DNA of 64,000 bases, taken from contig NZ_CP157355.1 in NCBI RefSeq assembly GCF_040047665.1, positions 992,001 to 1,056,000 on the forward strand, given 5' to 3'. Below, piece after piece: positions 1-9,415 of the stretch. Origin of the DNA: Chitinibacter sp. FCG-7. GTDB taxonomy: Bacteria > Pseudomonadota > Gammaproteobacteria > Burkholderiales > Chitinibacteraceae. The translations under genes were made by a program, and so were the position numbers. The notes under the pieces were generated by a model. It did no database searches. It was not told where the DNA came from and was given only the letters and a program-made list of their open reading frames with translations. Numbering within the stretch: the stretch's first letter is position 1; each line of letters opens with the position of its first letter.

Positions 1-323
1 GGCGCAGCCAGATAGGCCAGCAGCATGCAGGCGGCAAACATCCGCCAGCGCTGCGGCGATTTGACTTTTTGCACCAGCAAGCCAATCACCAGCGCCAGAG
101 ACACCAGGCTCGCCAGCGATAGCAGCGGAAATACAATAAAGCCGGGCAAGCCGTTTTCCTGCACGATAACAAACGTCGCCAGCCAGACTTGCCAGCCAGC
201 AAAATCAGCGGCTTGCTCGAATACACGCATTTGCAAAAAAGGCAGCAATGCAGCCAGAACAAAGCACAGCATCAGCCCCATCAGGCTGGCCAAACGGCCG
301 ACAGATAAGGAGATTCGATTCAT
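1..323 (-). CDS. Membrane protein of unknown function (3' end outside window)
   Basis: Reading the minus strand from ATG 323-321, the frame stays open to the window edge (about 107 codons). The visible part begins MNRISLSVGRLASLMG and has about three hydrophobic stretches (near residues 10-29, 55-80 and 95-107), so it is an integral membrane protein. I do not recognise the family. Its ATG overlaps the stop of the upstream methyltransferase gene in an ATGA arrangement (323-320), so the two are probably co-transcribed and translationally coupled. Confidence 0.6.
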   Translation of the reverse strand, partial: MNRISLSVGRLASLMGLMLCFVLAALLPFLQMRVFEQAADFAGWQVWLATFVIVQENGLPGFIVFPLLSLASLVSLALVIGLLVQKVKSPQRWRMFAACMLLAYLAA

Positions 324-1054
324 TTACAGCGATCTTTTTTGGCTTGCAGGCGCATTTTTTCCACCACGGCGGCGGTGCTGCGGTTGGGCAAAATCACCAT
401 ACTCCAGTCCGGTTCGATGACATTCATGCCGTGCACCCGTTTGACCACATCCAGACAGTAAATTCCGCCACCTGCGGGCCAGAATTTGTCTCCCGCCGAA
501 TCCAGAAAGCGGCTTTTATCCAGCCAGCCTTTGCGCTGCAGCGGCGGGCGATAGCAAAGAAACTCGCCGCGCACCAGTTGCAGATCAAGCAAGGCCAGCC
601 AGTCCTTCAGGCGGTGCAGAGCCAGAAAGTGCCCCTGCCAAGGCACATCATTAGCCTTGAGGCGGCGCAAGCCCCACAGGCTCCACGGATTAAAGCCGCT
701 AATCAGCACCCGGCCTTCGGGCATCATCACGCGCTCGGCTTCGCGCAGCACGGCGTGCGGGTCGCGGGCAAAATCCAGCGTATGCGGCAACACCAGCAAA
801 TCCAGGCTTTGCTCGGCAAATGGCAAGGCCTCGGCCATGCACTTGAGCTGTACTCCGCCCGATTGCCCGGCGATACAACGCCACGGCATGCGGTTGGCGC
901 GCAGGCAATCGAGCTGCGGCAGCTCGAGCTGCACGGCTTTGTAGCCAAAAATATCCACCGTGGTACGATCAAACCAGCCAGCTTCGTTATCACGCAGATA
1001 TTGCCCTAGCGGCGTGTTCAGCCACGCGGCAAAATGTTCAACTGCAGTTGTCAT
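320..1054 (-). CDS. SAM-dependent methyltransferase, YafS-like
   Basis: A 244-residue class I methyltransferase-like protein. The central part resembles methyltransferase type 11 domains: LPHTLDFARDPHAVLREAER, then the stretch VLISGFNPWSLWGLRRL. The N-terminal glycine-rich SAM motif is poorly conserved, as is common in this subgroup. The gene is divergent from gloB, with mltD beyond. This matches the enterobacterial order mltD-gloB-yafS, which supports a YafS-like assignment. The substrate is unknown. The stop codon overlaps the start of the next minus-strand gene by 4 bp. Confidence 0.75.
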   Translation of the reverse strand: MTTAVEHFAAWLNTPLGQYLRDNEAGWFDRTTVDIFGYKAVQLELPQLDCLRANRMPWRCIAGQSGGVQLKCMAEALPFAEQSLDLLVLPHTLDFARDPHAVLREAERVMMPEGRVLISGFNPWSLWGLRRLKANDVPWQGHFLALHRLKDWLALLDLQLVRGEFLCYRPPLQRKGWLDKSRFLDSAGDKFWPAGGGIYCLDVVKRVHGMNVIEPDWSMVILPNRSTAAVVEKMRLQAKKDRCK

Positions 1055-1162
1055 AAAGCATCCTGCAAAAATTTTTACGCTTGGGTCTGTTGATGCTCGG
1101 CACCGCCGGAAACCGCCGATGGCAAGACCACTGCTTCATTCAATGACCGGGATATTCACACC

Positions 1163-1921
1163 ATGCTCACTATCAGCGCCATACCGATTTACGAAGATAA
1201 TTATATTTGGGTGCTGGCGCAAAACCGCAAGGCCATTGCGGTCGATCCGGGTGATGCAGCGCCGCTACAAGCCTGGCTGGCGGCTCAATCGTGCGAGCTG
1301 GCTGGCGTGCTGATTACCCATCATCACTGGGATCATATTACGGGTTTAGCTGCACTGGTGCAGGCTTATCCGCAGCTCCCCATTTACGGGCCTGTCGATG
1401 TGCAGGCGGTCACGCAGCCACTGGCGGGCGGCGAGCAGATTAATGTACTGGATACCCCTTTCGCAGTGATCGCCACCCCGGGGCACACGCTGAACCATTT
1501 GTGCTACTACGGCAATGGTGCGCTGTTTGCGGGCGACACGCTGTTTTCCGGTGGTTGCGGACGATTATTCGAGGGCAGCCCGGCGCAAATGTACGCCAGC
1601 CTGCAAACCCTGGCCGCTCTGCCGCCCGAGACCCTGCTGTGCTGCACGCATGAATACACCCAAAGCAATTTGCGCTTTGCGCTGGCAGTCGAGCCGGATA
1701 ATCCACAACTACAACAGCGAGCCGCCGAAGTCGCCGCCCTGCGCGCCGCAGGCCGGATGAGCCTGCCGTCGCGGCTAGACATCGAGCTAGCCAGCAACCC
1801 CTATTTGCGTTGCGATCAGCCCGCTGTGATCGCCAGCGCACAAAGGCATGCACCGCAAGCACAGCAGCCAGCCGAGGTTTTTGCTGCACTGCGCCAGTGG
1901 AAAGATCATTTTCGCGGTTGA
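1163..1921 (+). CDS. gloB: Hydroxyacylglutathione hydrolase (glyoxalase II)
   Basis: A 252-residue metallo-beta-lactamase-fold enzyme that hydrolyses S-lactoylglutathione to lactate and glutathione, the second step of methylglyoxal detoxification in the cytoplasm. The binuclear metal motif THHHWDH lies at residues 52-58. Further ligands are seen in TPGHTLNH and in FAGDTLFSGGCGR. The C-terminal region ends in the family-typical LRQWKDHFRG. Length fits the family (about 250). The start at 1163 gives the canonical N-terminus MLTISAIPIYEDNYIW. It is divergent from the methyltransferase gene and followed by mltD. Confidence 0.96.
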   Translation: MLTISAIPIYEDNYIWVLAQNRKAIAVDPGDAAPLQAWLAAQSCELAGVLITHHHWDHITGLAALVQAYPQLPIYGPVDVQAVTQPLAGGEQINVLDTPFAVIATPGHTLNHLCYYGNGALFAGDTLFSGGCGRLFEGSPAQMYASLQTLAALPPETLLCCTHEYTQSNLRFALAVEPDNPQLQQRAAEVAALRAAGRMSLPSRLDIELASNPYLRCDQPAVIASAQRHAPQAQQPAEVFAALRQWKDHFRG

Positions 1922-2106
1922 AGCCCTTTTTTCAAGGCATGCCAGCAGCCCCTGGCGCTGCAGCAACCGAGCAGAAACAATTTAAAAATCAAAGCACTGC
2001 GTCAGCCATCCATTTAATCCTGCAATTATGTTGCAACGCTGATTGACAGCGCCGGAAAGCCGCCATTACTATCGTCCAATTCAGCAATTGATCAGGAAAC
2101 GGGCCA

Positions 2107-3723
2107 ATGAAACTTCGCCTGTGCGCCGCACTTCTTTCCCTTGGTTTTGCCCTGCCCGCTTTCGCTCTGGAGTCAGGCAAACTCGATTACCAGCTTCGCA
2201 GTCTCACCCCCGCACCTGCACCTGCCATTACAGCCAATACCCAGCTGGCCATTGATCAGTTATTTACCGATCCAGCCCCGCAAGCGCTCGCCGACTCGCT
2301 GCCGCAATGGCAAAAACACACACCGCAGCCATTGGCGTCACAGCAAAATTTGTGGGAGCGGGTGCGCAATGGCTTTGCGATCCCTGATATCGAAAGCCCG
2401 CTGGTCACCAAATGGGAAAACTACTACGCCAGCCGCCCCGATTACCTGAACCGGATTATCGAGCGCAGCAATCGCTATCTATATCATGTGGTGGGCGAAG
2501 TTGAAAAACGCGGCATGCCAATGGAGTTTGCGTTGCTGCCGATGATTGAATCGGCCTACAACCCCAAAGCCGAATCGCACGCCAAAGCCGCCGGGATGTG
2601 GCAATTTATTCCAGACACCGGCAAACGCTACGGGCTGGAGCGCACCTGGTGGTATGACGGCCGCCGCGATGTGGTCGCCGCCACCGATGCCGCACTGAGC
2701 TATCTGCAGGATATTCACGGCATGTTTGACGACTGGCAGCTGGCGCTGGCCTCGTACAACTGGGGCGAAAATGCGGTTAAACGCGCGCGTGACCGCAATC
2801 TGGCTGCCGGCCTGCCTGCGAGTTATATCGATTTGCGCATGCCCGATGAAACACGCAATTACGTACCGAAATTACTCGCCATCCGCAATATCATCGCCGA
2901 TCCGGCGGCCTATGGCGTCAAACTGCGCGACATCCCCAATCAGCCCTACTTTGCCACCTTGCAACCGGGCAAGCATATGGACGTGAGCGTAGCGGCCAAG
3001 CTGGCCGGGATTAGCGTCGAAGAGCTGCTGCGCCTGAACCCCGGCTTTATCCGCCCGGTGATTGCCCATAAGGAAGATCGCAAGCTGGTGCTACCGATCG
3101 AGAAAAAAGAAATATTCGAGCGCAATCTGGCCAGCTACCAGCAGCCATTGCTGAACTGGCAGCCTTACGTCACCAAGCAGGGTGAAAGCTTTGAGCAGCT
3201 TGCCAGCACGTTTGGCATCGACTCGGCCGAGCTGCGTGACATTAATGATATTGCCGCCAATGATCGCAGCGCGCGCGGTCAAACGATCTTGGTGCCGAAA
3301 GTGGCCGGGCTGGATATTTCCGAGCGTCAGACCTTAGCAGCACTGCATAAAAACCGCGAAGCCGAAGCCATTGATACCGGGGAAAAAGATACTCCCAAAC
3401 CGGTACTGGCCGCAGCCCGATCAGGCGAGAAGCTCGCCGGTCGCGAGCATAAAGTGGCCAGAGGCGACACGCTATTTAATATCGCCAAACGCTACAACCT
3501 GAGCGTAGCCGAGCTCAAAGCAATGAATGGCCTGAAAGGCACACAAGTGGCGCTGGGCGATAGCCTGCGCGTTGGCAACGCCAGCGCAACGCCGCGGTCC
3601 TACGTGGTCAAACGCGGTGACACCCTCGCCTCGATTGCCAGAAAGCTCAATGTGGATCTGATGGATTTGAAAAAAATGAACCGCAAGCCCATTACCCCGG
3701 GCATGACGCTGGTGATGAATTAA
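2107..3723 (+). CDS. mltD: Lytic murein transglycosylase D with three LysM-like modules
   Basis: A 538-residue periplasmic peptidoglycan lytic transglycosylase. It cleaves the MurNAc-GlcNAc bond to a 1,6-anhydro product. A Sec signal peptide (residues 1-21, ending ALPAFA) is followed by the SLT domain. The catalytic Glu is E148 in MIESAYNP, followed by AAGMWQFIPDTGKRYGL and ALASYNWGENAVKRA. LysM-like repeats lie near residues 354-397 (weaker), 448-491 and 498-538. The signal sequence shows no lipobox Cys, unlike E. coli MltD, so this protein may be soluble or attached only through LysM. A good SD (AGGAAAC) precedes the ATG. An intrinsic terminator follows. Confidence 0.95.
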   Translation: MKLRLCAALLSLGFALPAFALESGKLDYQLRSLTPAPAPAITANTQLAIDQLFTDPAPQALADSLPQWQKHTPQPLASQQNLWERVRNGFAIPDIESPLVTKWENYYASRPDYLNRIIERSNRYLYHVVGEVEKRGMPMEFALLPMIESAYNPKAESHAKAAGMWQFIPDTGKRYGLERTWWYDGRRDVVAATDAALSYLQDIHGMFDDWQLALASYNWGENAVKRARDRNLAAGLPASYIDLRMPDETRNYVPKLLAIRNIIADPAAYGVKLRDIPNQPYFATLQPGKHMDVSVAAKLAGISVEELLRLNPGFIRPVIAHKEDRKLVLPIEKKEIFERNLASYQQPLLNWQPYVTKQGESFEQLASTFGIDSAELRDINDIAANDRSARGQTILVPKVAGLDISERQTLAALHKNREAEAIDTGEKDTPKPVLAAARSGEKLAGREHKVARGDTLFNIAKRYNLSVAELKAMNGLKGTQVALGDSLRVGNASATPRSYVVKRGDTLASIARKLNVDLMDLKKMNRKPITPGMTLVMN

Positions 3724-3742
3724 ACCGGCAAAAGCTCAACAG

Positions 3743-3777
3743 CGCCGCTAATAGCCAATATTAGCGGCGTTTTTATT
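3743..3777 (+). terminator. Intrinsic terminator after mltD
   Basis: Perfect 11-bp stem CGCCGCTAATA / TATTAGCGGCG with a 5-nt loop (GCCAA), followed by TTTTTATTT. It lies 20 bp after the mltD stop. Confidence 0.9.
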
Positions 3778-3782
3778 TGTCA

Positions 3783-3832
3783 GGGTATTGCCATGCAGCC
3801 CATATAGGGCAATACGTTCAAAGCAATACCCC
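3783..3832 (+). repeat. Palindromic GGTATA/ATACCC repeat, copy 1
   Basis: A 50-bp unit that starts GGGTATTGCC and ends GCAATACCCC, so the ends form an inverted repeat. It lies between the mltD terminator and the DUF2339 gene. It is one of at least eleven such units in this window. Confidence 0.7.
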
Positions 3833-3877
3833 AAGTTATTCAAAACTAAACAACACGTCGGCGCGGGAGGCAAAGCT

Positions 3878-6697
3878 ATGTTTCGCTGGATATTCATGCT
3901 GGTGGGTCTGGCATTTGGCTGGGATGAATGGGATTTGGTCGGCGGGCTCATCCTGGCTGTGCTCGGCTTTGTCTTTGGCCAATGGCTGGACAAACGCAAT
4001 GTCAGCACAAACACCGCAAACCACAGGCCGGTCAATAGCATTGCCAGCGAGTTGCAACAACTCAAGCGCCGGGTCTCGCAGCTGGAAGCCGAAATGGCGC
4101 AGCTCAAAGGCATGCCCAGCCCGGCGGAGCACACAACGAGCGCCACCGCTAGCGAACCCGCACCGATCTCAACCCCGATCGTCGCCGCAGCAGAGACCGC
4201 CCCACCACCTCTACCGCACGGTGCGGATATTATCGCGACAAGTGCACCTGCACCTGCGGCTGCGGCGGCTGCTCTCTATCCCGATGCCGATCCTGCAATC
4301 AGTACACCGCTGCCTGCAGCTGCTCAAGCAAGGCCAGCTCACCCGCGCCCGCCCCTCATCAATCCAATATCCAATCCCATCTCCGGGCCGGGCGCGCTGG
4401 AGCAAGGGCTAGCAGCGCTGAAAAATTGGTTTCTGGGCGGCAATACCGTCGTCAGGCTGGGGATGCTGATTCTGTTTTTTGGCGTGAGCTTTCTGCTTAA
4501 ATTTGCCGCCGATAACCAGATGCTGCCGATTGAAGTGCGGCTGGCTGGTTTGTCGCTGGGCGCTGCGCTGATATTTACCATCGGCTGGCGCTTGCGCGAA
4601 TCGCGCCGCAGCTATGCGCTGATTATGCAAGGCGGTGCGCTCGGCCTGCTGTATTTCACCGTTTACGGCGCGATGAAACTCTACCAGTTGCTGCCGACCA
4701 CGCCAGCTTTTGTGCTGCTGGCCTTGCTGGGGCTGGCCTCGGCCATCCTGGCGATCCGGCAGGATGCCAGCGCGCTGGCGTTGATGGGAATTAGCGGCGG
4801 CTTTCTGGCGCCGATACTGACCAGCGACGGCAGCGGCAATCATGTGCTGCTGTTTGCCTATTTTGCGCTGCTAAATGCTGGGATTTTTGCGATTGCCTGG
4901 TTCAAGGCTTGGCGCTCGCTCAATCTACTGGGCTTTGTTTTCACCTACGTGATTGCGCTGCTGTGGGGCGTATTCGACTATCGCAGCGAGCACTACGCCA
5001 GCACACAGCCTTTTGTGGTAATTTTCTGGCTGTTTTTTGCCGGAATCAGCACGCTGTACGCGATCCGGCGCAGCCATGCTCTGGCTAGCGTCGTCGATGG
5101 CACGCTGGTCTTTGGCACGCCCATCGCCACGCTGGCGCTGCAAGCGCAAATTCTGGATGGTGTTGAGTACGGCATGTGTTACAGCGCGCTGGTCGGCGCG
5201 GCTTTTTATCTGGGGCTGGCGGCGTGGCTGCACGCCCGGCGCGATGAGAGCCTGCGTTTGTTCACCGAAGCCCAGCTGGCCATCGGCGTACTGCTGGCCA
5301 CGCTGGCGATTCCGCTGGCTTTTGATGGCAATGTTACCGCTGCGATGTGGGCACTGGAAGGCGCTTGCGTGGTCTGGGTCAGCCTTCGTCAATCGTCACA
5401 ACAGCGCAAACTGGCGCTGGTATTTGGCCTGCTGCTGCAATTTGGCGCGGGTCTGGCCGTCGTCATGTCCAGCCCGTATTACACGCCGCTGGCTTTCCTC
5501 AATGGCGTGTATCTGGCCGATCTGTTGCTGGCGCTGTCGGGGCTGTTCTGCGCCTGGCAATTGCACGAAAAGCAGCCCGACTGGGCCAGCAAACCCATTC
5601 TGCAGACAGCGGGCTGGTTGCTGGGTGGCTGGGGGCTGCTGTGGTGGGGCAAGGCCAATCTGGATGAAATCGCACGCTTTCTAAACGGTGACGCCATTCC
5701 GAATGCACATTTATTGCTGCTGGTATTCACATCGGCAGTATTCCAGCAATTCTTCCTGCAAGGCTGGTGGCGCAATGCCAAAGTGGTGGCAATTGCGCTC
5801 GGGCCGGTACTGCTGCTGATTGCGCTGGAACAGTTTGGCCAGCTGACGCACTACTTTGCCCTGTGGGCCTGGCTGATTGCGCTAGCGGCACTGTTTGCGC
5901 TGCTGTACCAGCAAGACGATGCCCCAAGCGGCAGCGAAAGCTGGCAGCACACCATAGCGGCCTGGTTAACCTGGGGTATATTCAGCAAAGAGATTATCTA
6001 CCTGGCTCAGCAGCATATACATAGCGAGGTATTCGAGCTGGCGGCGTTCGCGCTGCTGCTGAGCGCAGCGGTAATCGCAGTGAAATATCTGCCGTGGCCG
6101 ATCAAGGCGCACTGGCGCGCTTACTGGGTGTACGGTACGGCACCGATGGCGCTGGTCTTGCTGCTATGGGGATTTTATAGCGCGCTGTCGGGCGGCGCAT
6201 CCGGCCTGCCCTTGCTCAATGCACTCGATCTGGCGCAACTGGCCGCTTTGGCCGCGCTGGTGTACTGGCTTAAACCTGCGCTGGCCGAGCTGGATATCCG
6301 CAGTACGCCGCGCGTGATCTATGCCGTCCTGGGGCTGGCCGTGTTTGTCTGGCTCAACGCCATGCTGCTGCGCACGCTGCACCACCAGGCCGAGGTGGCC
6401 TATACGCTGGACGCATTACGCCATTCAACGCTGGTGCAAATGAGCTTGTCGATCTTCTGGACGATTATCGCGCTGGCGCTGATGCTGGCGGCAACGCGAT
6501 CACGCTTGCGGGTGCTCTGGCTGATTGGTGCGGGCTTGCTGGGGATTGTGATCGGCAAACTGTTTTTGCTGGATTTGTCGAATATCAGCGGCATCGAGCG
6601 CATCGGCTCGTTTATGGGCGTAGGCGTTCTGCTGCTACTGATCGGCTACTTTGCCCCGCTACCACCCAATGACGACGCTGAAGCGGCAGGGGATTAA
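3878..6697 (+). CDS. DUF2339 family large polytopic membrane protein
   Basis: A 939-residue inner-membrane protein of the DUF2339 family; its biochemical role is unknown. Layout: an N-terminal hydrophobic hairpin (residues 1-35), a short coiled coil (IASELQQLKRRVSQLEAEM, about 48-70), a Pro/Ala-rich linker to about residue 165, then more than twenty hydrophobic segments to the C-terminus. The first membrane block carries the motif NWFLGGNTVVRLGMLILFFG, typical of the family. I chose ATG 3878, 30 codons into the open frame, because GGGAGG at 3865-3870 is an ideal SD. Codons further upstream lie in the palindromic repeat. Confidence 0.85.
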   Translation: MFRWIFMLVGLAFGWDEWDLVGGLILAVLGFVFGQWLDKRNVSTNTANHRPVNSIASELQQLKRRVSQLEAEMAQLKGMPSPAEHTTSATASEPAPISTPIVAAAETAPPPLPHGADIIATSAPAPAAAAAALYPDADPAISTPLPAAAQARPAHPRPPLINPISNPISGPGALEQGLAALKNWFLGGNTVVRLGMLILFFGVSFLLKFAADNQMLPIEVRLAGLSLGAALIFTIGWRLRESRRSYALIMQGGALGLLYFTVYGAMKLYQLLPTTPAFVLLALLGLASAILAIRQDASALALMGISGGFLAPILTSDGSGNHVLLFAYFALLNAGIFAIAWFKAWRSLNLLGFVFTYVIALLWGVFDYRSEHYASTQPFVVIFWLFFAGISTLYAIRRSHALASVVDGTLVFGTPIATLALQAQILDGVEYGMCYSALVGAAFYLGLAAWLHARRDESLRLFTEAQLAIGVLLATLAIPLAFDGNVTAAMWALEGACVVWVSLRQSSQQRKLALVFGLLLQFGAGLAVVMSSPYYTPLAFLNGVYLADLLLALSGLFCAWQLHEKQPDWASKPILQTAGWLLGGWGLLWWGKANLDEIARFLNGDAIPNAHLLLLVFTSAVFQQFFLQGWWRNAKVVAIALGPVLLLIALEQFGQLTHYFALWAWLIALAALFALLYQQDDAPSGSESWQHTIAAWLTWGIFSKEIIYLAQQHIHSEVFELAAFALLLSAAVIAVKYLPWPIKAHWRAYWVYGTAPMALVLLLWGFYSALSGGASGLPLLNALDLAQLAALAALVYWLKPALAELDIRSTPRVIYAVLGLAVFVWLNAMLLRTLHHQAEVAYTLDALRHSTLVQMSLSIFWTIIALALMLAATRSRLRVLWLIGAGLLGIVIGKLFLLDLSNISGIERIGSFMGVGVLLLLIGYFAPLPPNDDAEAAGD

Positions 6698-6765
6698 ATC
6701 CGGCCAGAATGCAGACAAATTCACTCGCGGGCCATGTCAGGATAAAAGCCCATTGATACAAGCAA

Positions 6766-6789
6766 CAAAGCCACCTTGCGGTGGCTTTG
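6766..6789. terminator. Hairpin between convergent genes, possible terminator
   Basis: Perfect 10-bp stem CAAAGCCACC / GGTGGCTTTG with loop TTGC, between convergent DUF2339 and LOG genes. There is no T-tract on either side, so termination is only suggested by position. Confidence 0.4.
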
Positions 6790-6825
6790 TCAGGCTGCTG
6801 ACAAAGTGGAAAGTCACCATTTTTT

Positions 6826-6945
6826 AAGTCTCGGCAAAGCCGAGCCTAAAAATAAGGCCGTAAATCTGCAGCCTTGATGTTTTATTCCCACCCCTCCCGT
6901 CCCCTCCTTGAGGGGAGCCTCGCTTCGCGAGCGGGGTTTGTCATT
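6826..6945 (-). repeat. Dispersed intergenic repeat (family of about 115 bp), copy A
   Basis: Read on the minus strand this matches 59313-59435: CTCGCGAAGCGAGGCTCCCC, a GGGAGGGGTGGGAATAAAAC block with ACATCA after it, and then GGCTCGGCTTTGCCGAGAC. Both ends can form hairpins (GCTCGCGAAGCGAGC type and GTCTCGGC/GCCGAGAC type). It lies in a gene-free gap. Confidence 0.7.
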
Positions 6946-6974
6946 ACCAACAGCATTGATTGACGTGGGAAAAA

Positions 6975-7718
6975 TCAGCGCGGTGGCGAGGTACGTTTCG
7001 GGTTGAGCTGACGATCGACTTCTTTCCAGCGCGCATGATGCTCGCGGATCAGGTGGATGGCGTCTTCAATCGTATCGACGACAATCGGAATCTGCATATC
7101 CACCGGGCTGGCCAGCCCCGCCTCGTTACTCACCATATAGTGCTGCGCCCAATCCACCAGCTCGTGCCACATTTCGCCAACCAGAATTAGCGGCGTGTCG
7201 TATAGCTTGCGTACTTGCAAGAGCTGCCAGACCATTGATAACTCGAGCAGCGTACCAATCCCGCCCGAAGTCACAATAAACGCGTTCGAGCGCAGGATAA
7301 AATGGTGCAGACGCGAGAAAAAGGTCTTGTGCTCGAACACGCGGCCAACAAAATCATTCACATTCTGCTCGAAATCCAGATCAATCCTGATCCCGACCGA
7401 CGCTTCGGGTTTATTGGGTGCGCCTTGGCTCGCGCCTTCGTTAGCGGCCTGCATCAGACCGGGGCCGCCGCCAGTGACAATATGGCAACCCATGGCAGCC
7501 AGCTGCGCAGCCAGTTGCTTGACCGCTTCATAGCGCGGGGTGTTTTCCTCAATCCGGGCCGAGCCGAAAATGGTGACATGATAATCCGGCGTATGCGCCG
7601 GGCGCAGGCGGGAAAGATCGTCAACGGCATCCCACAATTTGAGGACCGCCTCGCCAACAATATCGAGCGCCTCTTCGTCGTCAATCACACCGATTGGTTT
7701 GTTATAAGCGTTGATCAT
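6975..7718 (-). CDS. LOG family protein (TIGR00730-like Rossmann fold)
   Basis: A 247-residue protein of the LOG/lysine decarboxylase-like family. Many members are cytokinin riboside 5'-monophosphate phosphoribohydrolases acting on nucleotide monophosphates. Seen motifs: VTIFGSARIEENTPRY, GGGPGLMQAANEGA, and SGGIGTLLEL in place of the usual PGGxGTxxE, with the first Pro replaced by Ser. The long form with an N-terminal helical extension fits type II-like LOG proteins. The substrate is not certain. It is divergent from gabD. Confidence 0.85.
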   Translation of the reverse strand: MINAYNKPIGVIDDEEALDIVGEAVLKLWDAVDDLSRLRPAHTPDYHVTIFGSARIEENTPRYEAVKQLAAQLAAMGCHIVTGGGPGLMQAANEGASQGAPNKPEASVGIRIDLDFEQNVNDFVGRVFEHKTFFSRLHHFILRSNAFIVTSGGIGTLLELSMVWQLLQVRKLYDTPLILVGEMWHELVDWAQHYMVSNEAGLASPVDMQIPIVVDTIEDAIHLIREHHARWKEVDRQLNPKRTSPPR

Positions 7719-7907
7719 ATAAGCCCCTGTTCTTGTATTGTCGAACTACGACACTATCAGCTTAGGCGCAAATGCGCCTACTTGTAAGTCTCTGTAGCAA
7801 AGTTTTGGTTCAACACCACTCCCTCACTCCAACGCAGATGCCGCCTTGCCGCAAAGCCTGCCCGGCTTTGGTTTACAATCGCTTCATCCTTTTGCCGCCG
7901 GATCATC

Positions 7908-9368
7908 ATGCCCAAGACCGCCACACCCCTGCCCTTGCAATGCCCCGAGCTGCTGCGCCACAGCGGCCTGATCAATGGGCAATGGCTGCACACGCAGGCC
8001 ACAATGAGCGTGAATAACCCCGCCAATGGCCAGCTTATCGCCGAAGTGCCACGTATGGATGCCGCGCTATGCCAGCAGGCGATTGCCGCAGCAGAAGCGG
8101 CGCTACCGGACTGGCAGGCACGTAGCGGCAAGGCGCGCAGCCAGCTATTGCGGCGCTGGTTCGAGCTGATCATGCAGCATCAGGACGATCTGGCGCTGAT
8201 CATGAGCAGCGAGCAGGGCAAGCCGCTTGGCGAGGCACGCGGCGAAATCGCCTACGCGGCCAGCTTTATCGAATGGTTTGCCGAAGAAGCCAAGCGCATC
8301 TACGGCGATGTCATGCCCCATCCGAATGCAGGCCAGCGCATTCTGACGCTGAAACAGCCTGTGGGCGTTTGCGCAGCGATTACCCCGTGGAATTTCCCCG
8401 CTGCCATGATCACCCGCAAAGTGGGCCCGGCGCTGGCCGCGGGCTGCACCATGATTGTGAAACCGGCTTCGCAAACGCCGCTGACCGCGCTGGCGCTGGG
8501 CGAGCTGGCCCAGCAGGCCGGCATCCCGGCTGGGGTGATCAATATCATTACCGGCAGCGGGCGCGAGCTGGGTGCGGTGCTGGCACAAAGCCCGCAGGTG
8601 CGCAAACTCTCCTTCACCGGCTCCAGCGAAACAGGCCGCGCACTGATGGCCGCTTGCGCGCCGTCGATCAAAAAGCTGTCGCTGGAGTTGGGCGGCAACG
8701 CGCCGTTTATGGTGTTTGAAGACGCCGATCTGGACGCGGCGGTGGCAGGCGCGATCGCTAGCAAATTTCGCAACGCCGGGCAAACCTGCGTTTGCGCCAA
8801 CCGTTTTCTAGTTGCCGATGCAGTGTATGACGATTTCGCCGCACGGCTGGCCACGGCGATCAGCCAGCTTCATGTAGGGTATGGTCTTGAAAGGCAAAGC
8901 CAGATTGGCCCACTGATCGATACCCCCGCAGTCGAAAAAGTTGAAGCGCATATTGCCGACGCCTTGCGGCAAGGCGCCAAGCTGCGCTACGGCGGCACGC
9001 GGCATGCGCTGGGTGGCACGTTCTTCACGCCGACCCTGCTGACAGAAGTGCCCGCCAGCGCGCTAATCAACCACGAAGAAACCTTTGGCCCGGTGGCCGC
9101 GCTAGTGCGCTTTCACAGCGAAGCCGAGGCGCTTGCGCTGGCCAATCACACCGAGTTCGGGCTGGCCGCGTATGTGTATACGCAGGATCTGGCCCGCACT
9201 TTCCGCGTCGCCGAAGCCATCGAAGCGGGCATGGTCGGCATCAATACCGGGCTGATCAGCAATGAAGTCGCGCCATTTGGCGGCATCAAACAATCGGGGC
9301 TGGGGCGGGAAGGATCAAAATACGGGATAGACGAATATCTGGAAATCAAATATCTCTGCCTGGGCTAA
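7908..9368 (+). CDS. gabD: NAD(P)+-dependent succinate-semialdehyde dehydrogenase
   Basis: A 486-residue aldehyde dehydrogenase superfamily enzyme. The best match by motif order is GabD, which oxidises succinate semialdehyde to succinate in GABA breakdown. Cofactor and active-site motifs are intact: ITPWNFPAAMITRKVGPALA, FTGSSETGR, ELGGNAPF with the general-base E260, and NAGQTCVCANR with nucleophile C294. The C-terminus APFGGIKQSGLGREG is typical. No gabT or gabP lies beside it, so a related semialdehyde substrate cannot be excluded. Confidence 0.9.
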   Translation: MPKTATPLPLQCPELLRHSGLINGQWLHTQATMSVNNPANGQLIAEVPRMDAALCQQAIAAAEAALPDWQARSGKARSQLLRRWFELIMQHQDDLALIMSSEQGKPLGEARGEIAYAASFIEWFAEEAKRIYGDVMPHPNAGQRILTLKQPVGVCAAITPWNFPAAMITRKVGPALAAGCTMIVKPASQTPLTALALGELAQQAGIPAGVINIITGSGRELGAVLAQSPQVRKLSFTGSSETGRALMAACAPSIKKLSLELGGNAPFMVFEDADLDAAVAGAIASKFRNAGQTCVCANRFLVADAVYDDFAARLATAISQLHVGYGLERQSQIGPLIDTPAVEKVEAHIADALRQGAKLRYGGTRHALGGTFFTPTLLTEVPASALINHEETFGPVAALVRFHSEAEALALANHTEFGLAAYVYTQDLARTFRVAEAIEAGMVGINTGLISNEVAPFGGIKQSGLGREGSKYGIDEYLEIKYLCLG

Positions 9369-9383
9369 GGGCATCCGGCAGGC

Positions 9384-9415
9384 AAAAAAAACCGCACCAG
9401 AATAGTCCGGTGCGG
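9384..9415 (-). terminator. Intrinsic terminator, minus strand
   Basis: Stem CCGCACC (9392-9398) / GGTGCGG (9409-9415) with an 8-T run on the minus strand (9391-9384). It ends transcription coming from the Sel1-like gene or the candidate RNA. Confidence 0.85.
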
